Of a stretch of 15,069 nt of DNA, positions 6,583 through 15,069 are shown in pieces. The DNA is from CAJQQY01 sp964352225 (GTDB lineage: Bacteria; Bacteroidota; Bacteroidia; Chitinophagales; Saprospiraceae): NCBI GenBank assembly GCA_964352225.1, contig CAYGRM010000142.1, positions 1 through 15,069 of the forward strand, written 5' to 3'. The position numbers were made by a program, and so were the translations under genes. Within the stretch, counting starts at the first letter, position 1. Every line of letters begins with the position of its first letter. The notes under the pieces were generated by a model. The model worked only from the letters and a program-made list of their open reading frames with translations. It ran no database searches and had not been told where the DNA came from.

Positions 6583-7272
6583 TTAAAAAGACTTCATATA
6601 ATCTTTGGAGGCTTTTCCAACATTAAGTATCAAATCAATAATACTTACTTGATGTTCAAATTTCCCATGAAGTTGAGGATAAATCTTATAATTTGAATAA
6701 TCCAACCAATTTACTTTTATATCATTTTTGATAAAAAGATCTTCTTCCAAATAATTTTTAGCAGAAGATCCCGAAAGGTAATCAGTTGCACCTAATTCCT
6801 TACAAATATTAAATATTTTTTCTGATTTATTCCCTTTCAAATCAAAATTTCTCGACCATATAAACTTGGTTCTAATTTGGAATAAATTAGCAACCTCTGT
6901 TAAAAACAGATAATTGACCTCACTTAAAAAATTTAAATGATTTGCCTCAAGATACAAATCTGAAAAAAAACATTGGAATTCCTTAAAAGAGGATGCTTTG
7001 GAGTAATTTTGTTGAATCGATTTCCAATGCTTTGATGCCCAATTCTTTTTATCAGTTTTTGCTTCATTGATTTTTTGAAAATGATGATTTTTTACTCGTA
7101 TTGGAATTGTCAACCATTGCTTTCCTTTTGGTGTTTTTATTATATTTCTATTTCTCCAATCTCCTTTTGTATATTGCATTTCATCATACAGAACTATTAT
7201 ATCCGCTAGGTTGATAGCATCAAAATATCCTTTCCAAGGAATATAATTTGATTGTATAATGAATACCTTCAT
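6583..7272 (-). CDS. WbqC-family protein
   Basis: The 229 residues show the family pattern: an N-terminal IIQSNYIPWKGYFDAI (5-20), YDEMQYTKGDWRNRN (29-43), a WLTIPI segment (53-58) and a later YLSGSSAKNYL. The family is named after a gene in a Pseudomonas aeruginosa O-antigen locus. Members occur in polysaccharide clusters across bacteria, often beside amino-sugar aminotransferases, but the biochemical role is unsettled, so I assign none. It is the first gene after the terminator at 7383-7420, so its own promoter should lie in 7273-7382. That stretch is very A/T-rich, and I see no clear match to the Bacteroidota TTG / TAnnTTTG promoter; TATCTTAG is the nearest -7-like word. It forms an operon with the GT2 gene 2 bp downstream. 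Confidence 0.85.
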   Translation of the reverse strand: MKVFIIQSNYIPWKGYFDAINLADIIVLYDEMQYTKGDWRNRNIIKTPKGKQWLTIPIRVKNHHFQKINEAKTDKKNWASKHWKSIQQNYSKASSFKEFQCFFSDLYLEANHLNFLSEVNYLFLTEVANLFQIRTKFIWSRNFDLKGNKSEKIFNICKELGATDYLSGSSAKNYLEEDLFIKNDIKVNWLDYSNYKIYPQLHGKFEHQVSIIDLILNVGKASKDYMKSF

Positions 7273-7382
7273 TAAATAATGAATATTGCAGTTTAATTTT
7301 ATTGTAATAATCTAAGATATATAAATTAGAACTGATAATAGTTATTATTCTTTTAGTTAAAATTTATTGATAGCAATTGTCC

Positions 7383-7420
7383 AAAAAAAAAGAGAATAAC
7401 TTTATTACAAAGTTATTCTC
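7383..7420 (-). terminator. Intrinsic terminator of the porU2 gene
   Basis: On the minus strand a perfect 12-bp stem (GAGAATAACTTT pairing with AAAGTTATTCTC, at 7392-7403 and 7409-7420) closes a 5-nt loop and is followed by nine T residues (7391-7383). It lies 26 bp after the porU2 stop codon. This is a textbook Rho-independent terminator and separates porU2 from the WbqC-led operon. Confidence 0.9.
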
Positions 7421-7446
7421 ATCTTCTTGTATAGTATTTTAACCAT

Positions 7447-10400
7447 TTATCGTATGATTACCATTTTTCCAAATCCATTCTTAAAAAATTGATCAGATCG
7501 ATTGTTTATATGTTCAAAGCTTTCATTGTTAGCTTTTCGAGAAACTACCCTAAAAAGATAAACTCCATTAGCTAACTTCGCTCCATATTCATCAGTCCCA
7601 TCCCAAGCATAAGAAGTTATATTATTTCCAATATGAAGTGGGCCTAATTCTTCTTGTCTTATTTCTCTTACTATTCTACCAGAAACAGTCAATATTTGAA
7701 TTTTCATATCCTCAGGAAGTTCACTTCCTGTTATTGTAAATACAAATCGAGTAGAGGTAGAAAAAGGATTTGGATAATTTAGAATATTGGTAATCGCAGA
7801 TTTATTAAAGACTTCAAAACTAATTTTATAATCAAATTCTCCAGATTGATTCCCAGACCTATCTTCTGCCTGAACAATTAAAGTATATTTTCCATCTACT
7901 AATAAATGTGGTTGAAATAATATTTGAGATTTATTTTCAGTCACAGCATTACCTGGAGTAAAAGTTAAGGTATCTCCATCCACTAAGATCTGTCGAGCCT
8001 CAGACTCATAAGGAGATTTAAGGAATACTTTTATAAGATCTGGATCATCCAAAGAAAAGAATTGATTCTCATCTTTAAGAGTCATTAAAATTCCTGGTCG
8101 AGAAGAAACTATATCTCCATCCATAATATGGACTCCATCAAACGTAACATCTAATATTGGATTTCTTTCATCAGTTTCTACAAAAAAATCAAAAAATCCA
8201 ACATTGTTAGTTAGAGTTTGCTCCGGATGATCATATTCAGGATTAACTGAAATTTGAAAGGTATTCAAATTTGAAAGATCAGAAGTTAATGTATTGAAGT
8301 TTGCAACTAAAGAATCACCAGATAATAATGGTTTGAATCGCTTGAAATAATCTGTTTGATTATTGGCTTGATCTGTAATAGAAAATTTTACTAAAACGCT
8401 ATCCATTGGGTATGGACTAATATTTTCAATACCGATTCCAACTCTAAAGTTTTCACCTTGACTTAAGGTATCATTATTCAAGGTAAAATATCCTGATGGA
8501 TTTAAAGCTATTTCCGGAAGCCCCTCATATAATACCCTCCAATAATCTAATTGAGCAGTCGACTTTTGTAAGGTATCTTGAGAGTTAAATCTTAGTTTTA
8601 AATAAGGAAATTCTTCTGCATCAATCTGATTCAAAGTTGTATCAAATGCAATTACATTATTAATCAAAATAGAATCATTCCCATTCTGATCAATACCAAC
8701 AACTGTTATTGAATAATTATCCGTATCTATATTATCTATTGTACTCGATTTCCATTTAAGAGATTGCCAATTACTTGCTGGCCCGATTGGAGTAGATTCA
8801 ATACTTCCTTCATCCCAATTTCCCGCTATACCAAAACTTAAGTCAAGAGTTTCATCTTCATTGACTGCCATTAATTCTTCAATAGCTCCAGCTCCTTTTT
8901 TGTATACAAAAATATAGGGTCTAGCTCCTGTAGTTTCTAAATTGCGAACATCTAAGGCTCCTTCGTTTTCTAATATATCAAACAAACTAGTACCCAACAA
9001 TGTCGTATCTCCTCCCCATTCTTCAGGGTCATAGGAAAATCCTTTTTCTTGAAGTGTCCATAATAAAACATAATTACCTGTCGGAACATCATTATTCAAA
9101 AAATTAATTAAAGTTTCTCTTTCATCAACTGTATTAGTTCGGAATGCAAATAAAGCCGAAGTATTATTACCTATGTAAAGTGAACCATATGGATTATTCG
9201 GTGAATTAATCCAAGGATCTATATCGATAGAATCCATCACCAAAAAGCCAACTCCAGCATCAGGGGTTCCCCAGTAAAATGACCAACGATCACTATTGAT
9301 GAAAATTTTTCCTCGCTTAGGATCAGGCAATTCGATTACAGGATTAATTACTCTAAAGTCTTTAAAATCCTGGATAAATTGAAAATTACGATCCTCCAAT
9401 AATTCTATATTAGAGTATCGATTCTTCTTCATTTGATAATAATGAGATTGATTCCATCCTCTAGATGAACCATCTAAATATAAAAAGGAACTGCCTTTCC
9501 AAACAAATCCTCCGATATCTGGATTCTCTTCTGGGCTTACTCTCCAATAATAAACTATATCATTTTGATACATGATATCAGGAGTCCATTTCAAAACTCC
9601 ACCCGATTGAGAAATTTCATTTGATTCCATAAAAGGACTATCAAATAATTCTGTTGTATCAATTTGAAAAATATACTTTTGATCCTCTAAAAACGGATTT
9701 GAGGTTGTAGCTATCAGAGTCAGGGTCTGGTCATTTACGATACCAAATTCTCGAGGGAAAATTGGATTAACGTCGTTGGATATAAAATGAATAGTTAATC
9801 CCTCTCCTCCTGAAGAATTTACAAGTTTATTATTTTCCTCTGCTTGTGGATTTGGGAGTTCAGGTATTACATTCCCTTTATCTATTTCAATAAAAAATTT
9901 ATTTATCCCCAGTGCTTCTTCGCCCAAAGTTGGAATATTATAATTGTATTCAGTCTGAAATTTAGGTGCCTCTATACTGTCTATCACTATATTGTGTTGA
10001 GTCCCATCAGGAAGCTCTTGAGTGATTTCAATCTGCATTTTTTTCCCAACCCTACTTCCCAAATTGACAATATCGAACTTCAATTCAAAGCTATCTAGTT
10101 GTATAGATATCGGATTTGGGTTAAATTGGACAGAGCTAGCATCAACCACATAATCTGGTCCATCTCCTACTTTTACCAAGATTGAAGGATCTCCATGCAA
10201 TGTCATGAGTCCTGCTAAATATCCTATTTGATTAGTCACATTTTTTAAGGCATTTCTTGACACATCTCCTATTCCTAACCCATAACTATCTCCTCCTATT
10301 TGGCTATAGAATTCATTACCATAAGATTTAAGAGCATTTTCAAAAGACACTCCCGTAGAAGCAAAAAATACTATTGCCCCTTTCTTTTCTTCTAAAATAA

Positions 10401-12465
10401 AGTCTTCACTTATTCCTATCCCTGAAGAATGAATCTGTCCAGAATAACAACCCAAGGACATCAAAACAGGAAATCGACCTTCATTATCATAAGAACTAGG
10501 ATCATCAATAGTAAAATCAAAACCTGTAGCAGATGCATGACCAAATGTTGTCATTAATGAAATTCCTTCATCAATTATTCCTTTTATCTGGTCTGATAAA
10601 GATATTTGAATAGGATCAGAAGACACTTTATAAAATGAAGTTACATCTCCTCCAAATTGATTATTTTCAATTATATTCTCAAAGCCATTTAAATATCCTT
10701 TAAATCTAGCTTGCTCTCCATTATTAGAGTTGCCTCCTCCTAAATGTAATATTCGTTTTCGCCATGCTTTACTTTCAATTGTTTGAGAACCAATTTGATT
10801 AGCCTCTTGCGACATTACTTTATCTAAATAAATTCTAACATCATTCCCATCTTTCGCTGCTAATCTACCTATAGAATAAATTGGATAATCAGTATCATTA
10901 GTGGCTAGGAAAAGGTTGTCTCCTCCTGTTTTTGCCCCAAAAGTAGGTACATGAAATGTTTTATTTGTAATAGCTTCATTTAAATTACTTTCAGTTCGGA
11001 TTTGATCATATGGTCGTCCTTTTCCAATAATAAAAAGATATTCAGGATCCGTCCATTCCTTTTTCAAAAAGTGACCAAAGTTACGTATCGAAATTTGATG
11101 TCGATTAATTCCATACCCAAACTGATCATATAATTGATTTACATCTACAACAACAGAATTAAAACTTCGTCCAGCCGGAGAGTTTCGATAATTTGAATAC
11201 TCTTCTACCCAGTTTGTACCCGATTGTGGATCATTTGAAAGGGATGAGTTAGAAATAATTATAAAATTAGCATCTAACGTTTTATAATTAATAAATGAAA
11301 TTGGCTTCAATGAACTTACCGTTTGAATACCTGAAAATGAATTGACTAAAATTAACTGTCGCTCTACCATTGAAGGAGGCAATGCTATTTGTACCTTTTC
11401 ATTAACAATAGTTCCCTCTATTCTGATTTGATTTGTTAAATCATATAAAACGGGAGTTCCTCCTGTAATATCAAAATTACTAATGTCTAAAAAAACATAT
11501 CCTGTTGTAGCAGGCATAGAAAATTCCAAAGAACTCTTTCCTGAAAAATCAAAAGTTCGGGGATACCTTAATTTTATATAAGCTATTTTTTGTCTATCCT
11601 TATCGTTATATGTACCCTCGAATTTTACATCAATCGAGGTTCCTAAAGAGCTAGTTGACAAATCAAATTCATGATAAAGTACTTTCGCATTTGCAAAGTT
11701 ATCTTCTGCTAATTGAGTACCATTTACACTAACTTTTTGTATGTGGTTTGGATTCAAATCTGTAAAGTTAGTGACCGCCACTCGAGTTGTCAGTTTACTA
11801 TTAGGTCCACTAGAATATATTGCCTCTGGATTTAATGTGATTGTTTTCATTTGATTTGTTTCTCCAACAAAACCCTCAGCCATTTGAAAGTTAGCATGAT
11901 AAACAGATTGTGGGTGTTTCTTTTTAGAAAACTCTTGATTAAACATTTCTATATAAGTATAAAAACAATACGATTCAGGAGTGGGCGGAGCATTATTTAA
12001 ATTATTAGCTTCTACTTCAAAATTTTCCGTAGGCGTTGTAATTCCCCATGTCAAAAAATAAGCACTCGAATCCGAGAATAAACTATACTCAGGATTTGCC
12101 ATTTCAGAGATAGGATCTTCAAATAAAAATTCATCTAGATCTCCTCTATTTCGTTTTCCATAAAACTCAACGAAATCCCCAGCTCCTAATATTCCCGAAG
12201 TACTCACATAAATCGGATGTGACTCTCCCATATAAAATAATTGTAATTGATCTCCTTGAATTGAATTGATTGGTACACCTTGATCAAATAAGTCTTGCTG
12301 AGAAATTCTATATATTCCGTCTTCCGCTATTTGTACTTTATAGTATGACTGGTCATATTCGATCCATTCATTTCCATATAATGTATCTACCCCATTCCAC
12401 ATTTGAGCAGATGCAAAGGAAACTGTGAATAAAAAAGCGGTAATAAGAGTAATTGTTTTTTTCAT
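7447..12465 (-). CDS. porU2: PorU2-like C25 (gingipain-type) peptidase with T9SS sorting domain
   Basis: This 1672-residue secreted protein belongs with the putative T9SS sortases named PorU2, which are longer than classical PorU. A signal peptide (MKKTITLITAFLFTVSFASA, cut before Gln21) leads into a beta-rich N-terminal region with YKVQIAEDGIYRIS and GDFVEFYGKRNRGDLDEF. The C25 domain spans about 396-765, with the catalytic histidine in TTFGHAS (His643) and the cysteine in SLGCYSG (Cys673), a 30-residue spacing close to that in gingipains. A long run of probable Ig-like modules follows. The final segment (about 1560-1672: NYPNPFSTSTRFVF, LTVSGRIVREI, LANGVYLFRV) is a FlgD-like/T9SS C-terminal sorting domain. 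PorU cleaves such domains at the cell surface and links cargo to A-LPS; whether PorU2 does the same is not established. It stands alone, with its own terminator and probably its own promoter. Confidence 0.88.
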   Translation of the reverse strand: MKKTITLITAFLFTVSFASAQMWNGVDTLYGNEWIEYDQSYYKVQIAEDGIYRISQQDLFDQGVPINSIQGDQLQLFYMGESHPIYVSTSGILGAGDFVEFYGKRNRGDLDEFLFEDPISEMANPEYSLFSDSSAYFLTWGITTPTENFEVEANNLNNAPPTPESYCFYTYIEMFNQEFSKKKHPQSVYHANFQMAEGFVGETNQMKTITLNPEAIYSSGPNSKLTTRVAVTNFTDLNPNHIQKVSVNGTQLAEDNFANAKVLYHEFDLSTSSLGTSIDVKFEGTYNDKDRQKIAYIKLRYPRTFDFSGKSSLEFSMPATTGYVFLDISNFDITGGTPVLYDLTNQIRIEGTIVNEKVQIALPPSMVERQLILVNSFSGIQTVSSLKPISFINYKTLDANFIIISNSSLSNDPQSGTNWVEEYSNYRNSPAGRSFNSVVVDVNQLYDQFGYGINRHQISIRNFGHFLKKEWTDPEYLFIIGKGRPYDQIRTESNLNEAITNKTFHVPTFGAKTGGDNLFLATNDTDYPIYSIGRLAAKDGNDVRIYLDKVMSQEANQIGSQTIESKAWRKRILHLGGGNSNNGEQARFKGYLNGFENIIENNQFGGDVTSFYKVSSDPIQISLSDQIKGIIDEGISLMTTFGHASATGFDFTIDDPSSYDNEGRFPVLMSLGCYSGQIHSSGIGISEDFILEEKKGAIVFFASTGVSFENALKSYGNEFYSQIGGDSYGLGIGDVSRNALKNVTNQIGYLAGLMTLHGDPSILVKVGDGPDYVVDASSVQFNPNPISIQLDSFELKFDIVNLGSRVGKKMQIEITQELPDGTQHNIVIDSIEAPKFQTEYNYNIPTLGEEALGINKFFIEIDKGNVIPELPNPQAEENNKLVNSSGGEGLTIHFISNDVNPIFPREFGIVNDQTLTLIATTSNPFLEDQKYIFQIDTTELFDSPFMESNEISQSGGVLKWTPDIMYQNDIVYYWRVSPEENPDIGGFVWKGSSFLYLDGSSRGWNQSHYYQMKKNRYSNIELLEDRNFQFIQDFKDFRVINPVIELPDPKRGKIFINSDRWSFYWGTPDAGVGFLVMDSIDIDPWINSPNNPYGSLYIGNNTSALFAFRTNTVDERETLINFLNNDVPTGNYVLLWTLQEKGFSYDPEEWGGDTTLLGTSLFDILENEGALDVRNLETTGARPYIFVYKKGAGAIEELMAVNEDETLDLSFGIAGNWDEGSIESTPIGPASNWQSLKWKSSTIDNIDTDNYSITVVGIDQNGNDSILINNVIAFDTTLNQIDAEEFPYLKLRFNSQDTLQKSTAQLDYWRVLYEGLPEIALNPSGYFTLNNDTLSQGENFRVGIGIENISPYPMDSVLVKFSITDQANNQTDYFKRFKPLLSGDSLVANFNTLTSDLSNLNTFQISVNPEYDHPEQTLTNNVGFFDFFVETDERNPILDVTFDGVHIMDGDIVSSRPGILMTLKDENQFFSLDDPDLIKVFLKSPYESEARQILVDGDTLTFTPGNAVTENKSQILFQPHLLVDGKYTLIVQAEDRSGNQSGEFDYKISFEVFNKSAITNILNYPNPFSTSTRFVFTITGSELPEDMKIQILTVSGRIVREIRQEELGPLHIGNNITSYAWDGTDEYGAKLANGVYLFRVVSRKANNESFEHINNRSDQFFKNGFGKMVIIR

Positions 12466-12779
12466 CTTAAAAGTCTTAGTGAAACTTGGGTTTAGTTTTA
12501 ATAATCTCTTCTCAAAAAAGAAATATAGTAAATAACTATTATATCAAATATTAAGCCTTTATTCAATAATTTTAAATAGTTAACATTGAATATTAAGACC
12601 TTGGTGGGAAAGCACTTTAATTAATTACAAATTTAACCATTTCACCTCTTTTTTATTGTAACCTAGATAACAATTCCTCTAGTGAAAGAAAAATCTTTAT
12701 GATAACCTCATCCCAGAAGTAATTCATGAAGAAAAGTAGTCATACCATTAATTTTATAGTTCAATACTCAATACAAAAA
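12466..12779. other. 314-bp gene-free gap upstream of porU2
   Basis: I find no convincing gene here; the open frames on both strands are 20 codons or shorter. The stretch should hold the end of the epimerase transcript and the porU2 promoter. I see no hairpin with a T-run after the epimerase stop, so that transcript may end by Rho or read through. A TAAATTTG word on the minus strand (12635-12628) fits the Bacteroidota -7 consensus but lacks a TTG at the usual spacing. A second promoter-like pair is listed separately. An 18-bp imperfect palindrome, TTGTAACCTAGATAACAA (12656-12673, 14 of 18 positions symmetric), could be a regulator site or chance. Confidence 0.6.
12538..12566 (-). promoter_or_regulatory. 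Possible promoter for porU2
   Basis: On the minus strand TTGAAT (12566-12561) is followed after 17 bp by TATAAT (12543-12538), about 70 bp before the porU2 start codon. The spacing and -10 match the general sigma-70 consensus. Bacteroidota usually use TTG / TAnnTTTG instead, and the region is A/T-rich enough for a chance match, so this is tentative. Confidence 0.3.
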
Positions 12780-13850
12780 CTACCCTAACTCCCGCCCCAA
12801 CAAATCCCCCACAATCAACTCCGACGTATCCCCCTTCCCGTACAAATTAATCTCAAAATCAATCTCCTCCCCTTTCACTTTATTATAAAGCGAAACAATT
12901 GCTCCCTCATTCGCTACATGACACAAGTAATTCACTTTATGCTCAATCAGCTCCACCCACTCCGTTTCATCCCGTAAAGTAATACATGGTTTTTTAAAGA
13001 AAAAAGCTTCTTTTTGCAGGCCTCCACTATCCGTCATCACCATCGAACAATTTTGTAAAAGGTAAACCATTTCTAAATACCCAACTGGATCAACCAATTG
13101 AAATTCAGGTTTTAAATCATATTTTTTAATATAATTTTTTGTTCGAGGATGAAGTGGTAAAATAACTGGCGTCTCTCGATGTATTTCATTTAAGCCATTG
13201 ATGATATTGGCCAACTTCTTTGGATCATCGGTATTTTCTGCTCGGTGGCAAGTGGTAAGAATGAATTTTTCAGGAACATCAAATGCTGGTTTCCTAGATT
13301 TTTCTGCATAAAATAGTGCTGCATCATACATCACATCGCCCACTTGAACTACTTCATTTTCTAATTTTCCAAAACCTTCATTTTCCAAATTCTTGATTGC
13401 AGTCGAAGTGGGACAAAATAAAACGGTACTGATTCGATCCGTCAAAATTCGATTCACTTCCTCTGGCATTTTCATATTGAATGATCGTAAACCTGCTTCC
13501 ACGTGCGCCAACGGAATGTGTAATTTCGAAGCAGCCAAAGCACCTGCTAATGTCGAATTCGTATCTCCATAAACCAACACCCAATCTGGTTTTTCTTCCA
13601 AAATAACTCCTTCTATTCCTTCCAGCATTCGCCCTGTCATTGCGCCATGCGAAAGACTATTGATATGCAAATGATAATCAGGTTTTGGGATATGCATTTC
13701 CTCAAAAAAGACATCGCTCATGTTTTTATCAAAGTGTTGCCCGGTGTGAACGATCACTTCGGTCACGCCTTCAAATTTCGCAACAGCTCGACTGACAGCA
13801 GCAGCTTTGATAAATTGTGGTCGTGCTCCGACGATGGTCAATATCTTCAT
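12780..13850 (-). CDS. wecB: Non-hydrolysing UDP-GlcNAc 2-epimerase (WecB/WbpI family)
   Basis: The 356-residue cytoplasmic enzyme inverts C2 of a UDP-N-acetylhexosamine, classically UDP-GlcNAc to UDP-ManNAc. It has the GT-B-like fold with VGARPQFIKAAAV (7-19, Arg10), VYGDTNSTLAG (93-103, Asp96), HVEAGLRSFNMKMPEEVNR (116-134, Glu118 and Glu131), TTCHRAEN (199-206, His202), TDSGGLQKEA (273-282) and RDETEWVE (293-300). The form RSFNMKMPEEVNRILTDRIS resembles the WbpI/WlbD branch, which acts on UDP-GlcNAc(3NAc)A-type sugars, more than E. coli WecB, which has WPEE and TGH in this area. The substrate may therefore be a di-N-acetylated or uronic acid derivative; the symbol is given in the broad family sense. 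Its ATG overlaps the stop of the upstream deacetylase gene (ATGA, 13850-13847), suggesting translational coupling. Confidence 0.9.
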   Translation of the reverse strand: MKILTIVGARPQFIKAAAVSRAVAKFEGVTEVIVHTGQHFDKNMSDVFFEEMHIPKPDYHLHINSLSHGAMTGRMLEGIEGVILEEKPDWVLVYGDTNSTLAGALAASKLHIPLAHVEAGLRSFNMKMPEEVNRILTDRISTVLFCPTSTAIKNLENEGFGKLENEVVQVGDVMYDAALFYAEKSRKPAFDVPEKFILTTCHRAENTDDPKKLANIINGLNEIHRETPVILPLHPRTKNYIKKYDLKPEFQLVDPVGYLEMVYLLQNCSMVMTDSGGLQKEAFFFKKPCITLRDETEWVELIEHKVNYLCHVANEGAIVSLYNKVKGEEIDFEINLYGKGDTSELIVGDLLGRELG

Positions 13851-15069
13851 TTTTTGTAATTATAAATGTCAAATAAAATGGAATTATATTTAGAATATTG
13901 TCGCAAATTCAAAGAGGAGTTATGCCATAGAAAAACAAAATCGCCTTCATGTTTTTTGACCTCATTCATCAACTCCCCTACTCTACCTTTCGCTTTTTCT
14001 AAAGAAATATTCATATACAAACCTAAAGTTCCTTCCATCAAAATTAATGGTCGTTCCATCAGGTTTAATTTTTTTCGGGCAAAAATATCAAAAACAGGGA
14101 AAGGATAGCAAACGCCATTTCGAAAACCAATTTCATCCGCATAACTCATCGTCGAATCCCATTCCATATTTTCGTTTTCCCAAAGATTCCAAGTTTTGGG
14201 ATTTTCAAATCGTAAATAATGTTGTCGGCCCGTGGTTACTTTTTGACCTGCTACTTGCTCCAATCGTTTTTTTTCATTGGAAAAAATAGTCGCATCATCG
14301 TACGATTTATAGGATGGATGAAAACCGATTTCATGCCCTCGCTTTTTTATTTTTTCTAATAAATTTTTCACTTTCGGGTGCTTCAATTGATCTCTCGGGT
14401 CAAATCGATTATGGCAACCTGCCATGAAAAAAAAATACGCTTTTATTCCTAATTTTTCCGCTCCATCCAAAAAGATATCATGCGTATCGTAAGGATCTTT
14501 TCCTTTCAAATAAAACTTCAAATAATTAATTCCGTCCCAAAAGTAAGTCGGCGAAATCAAATACCTCGCAATCGTTCTCAGACCATAAATGAAATTTGGA
14601 AACAAAAACGGAATGTCCACATCATGCGTAGGAACAATTTCTAATGTTCGATCTTTCCTTTTTTGCTGGAATTTTATTTTTTGCAAAAAAGCCCACAAAA
14701 TTTCAACGTACTGATTAACAACTGGTTTTTCCAAAAAATCATTTTGATACGCCAATGAGTTTTTTCCCAAAAATCGATGATGCATATCTCGTTCGCCTTC
14801 CAAAGTCTCTTCCCACCTTGTCAACATAAAAAATGTAGATGCAACTATATCTGAATCTAAAATGATTTCTTCTTCCGTTTCGGTCCATGCTGATTTTCCA
14901 AAAATAGCATAAAGTGGATATTTTTTTTCCTCAATAATCAATTCATCCGCACTTACTTTCGACGGCAAATTTTGTTTTTGATACAAAACTTGCGGATCAT
15001 CATTTTTAAAAAAATGATTCCGAATGACTAATTTTTTTGAACCGATACTTATGGTAAAATCCTTGGTGG
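13847..15069 (-). CDS. Polysaccharide deacetylase-like protein, N-terminus beyond the right edge
   Basis: The reading frame is open to the window edge, giving 406 visible residues. A TTG near 14986 is an internal codon, because coding continues upstream with TISIGSKKLVIRNHFFKNDD. An N-terminal domain with DSDIVASTFFMLTRWEE (about 72-88 of the visible part) is the type found ahead of NodB domains in Bacteroidota polysaccharide genes. The NodB-like domain shows EIVPTHDVDIPF (motif 1, Asp pair), GHEIGFHPS (motif 2, two histidines; about 244-252) and a following GRQHYLRF segment. This carbohydrate esterase 4 fold removes N- or O-acetyl groups from glycans with a metal ion. It lacks a visible signal peptide, though the true N-terminus is not in the window. 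Its overlap with the epimerase gene points to a shared role in an amino-sugar polysaccharide. Confidence 0.87.
   Translation of the reverse strand, partial: TKDFTISIGSKKLVIRNHFFKNDDPQVLYQKQNLPSKVSADELIIEEKKYPLYAIFGKSAWTETEEEIILDSDIVASTFFMLTRWEETLEGERDMHHRFLGKNSLAYQNDFLEKPVVNQYVEILWAFLQKIKFQQKRKDRTLEIVPTHDVDIPFLFPNFIYGLRTIARYLISPTYFWDGINYLKFYLKGKDPYDTHDIFLDGAEKLGIKAYFFFMAGCHNRFDPRDQLKHPKVKNLLEKIKKRGHEIGFHPSYKSYDDATIFSNEKKRLEQVAGQKVTTGRQHYLRFENPKTWNLWENENMEWDSTMSYADEIGFRNGVCYPFPVFDIFARKKLNLMERPLILMEGTLGLYMNISLEKAKGRVGELMNEVKKHEGDFVFLWHNSSLNLRQYSKYNSILFDIYNYKK

Noticed and set aside
7392..7420. Perfect inverted repeat considered as a transposon end or regulator site
   Set aside because: The short loop, the adjacent T-run in the minus-strand sense and its place just after a stop codon make it an intrinsic terminator.
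9844..10098. Plus-strand open frame antisense to porU2
   Set aside because: It falls inside the continuous 1672-codon porU2 frame and has no family-like motif.
13378..14289. Several short open frames overlapping the epimerase and deacetylase genes on both strands
   Set aside because: All overlap well-recognised coding sequence and none has protein-like motifs.
14984..14986. TTG considered as the start of the deacetylase gene
   Set aside because: The frame stays open to the window edge and the upstream residues look like coding sequence, so the true start is beyond 15069.
1..15069. tRNA, rRNA, CRISPR array or prophage genes
   Set aside because: I saw no regularly spaced short repeats, no tRNA-like cloverleaf and no phage or transposase protein in any frame read.

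Overview
The window looks like chromosomal DNA from a low-GC member of the Bacteroidota, probably a Cytophagales-type marine or soil bacterium. The strongest pointer is a 1672-residue gingipain-like (C25) protein of the PorU2 type, which occurs with the type IX secretion system (T9SS) of this phylum. The surrounding genes build a surface polysaccharide. Every gene I can support reads on the minus strand, so transcription runs from right to left.

Right part (15069 to 12780): a polysaccharide deacetylase-like protein, cut by the window edge at its N-terminus, and a non-hydrolysing UDP-GlcNAc 2-epimerase. The two overlap by ATGA, so they are probably translationally coupled. A 314-bp gene-free gap follows; it holds a possible promoter for the next gene. 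Middle (12465 to 7447): the PorU2-like protein, closed by a very clear intrinsic terminator at 7383-7420.

Left part (7272 to 1): a tight cluster of WbqC-family protein, polyprenyl-phosphate-type GT2 glycosyltransferase, NeuD/PglD-like acyltransferase, and WecE (dTDP-4-keto-6-deoxyhexose aminotransferase). The first three gaps are 2, 4 and 29 bp. After them come an SGNH hydrolase with N-terminal membrane helices, a 632-residue polytopic membrane protein, and the N-terminus of a Wzx-type flippase. Together they suggest synthesis of dTDP-Fuc4N or its amide, loading onto a lipid carrier, and export of a repeat unit. The genes making dTDP-4-keto-6-deoxyglucose are not in the window.

The most interesting region is 2402-3957. 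The junction of the wecE 3' end with the 5' end of the membrane-protein gene occurs twice as a direct repeat 1409 bp apart, about 90% identical over 137 bp. The SGNH gene lies between the copies. Copy B carries a 42-codon relic of a second wecE. Copy A is followed by a decapitated start of a second membrane-protein gene and by an orphan 37-codon coding-like fragment. This is the scar of module exchange in a polysaccharide locus. Recombination between the copies would remove the SGNH gene and leave both flanking genes intact.
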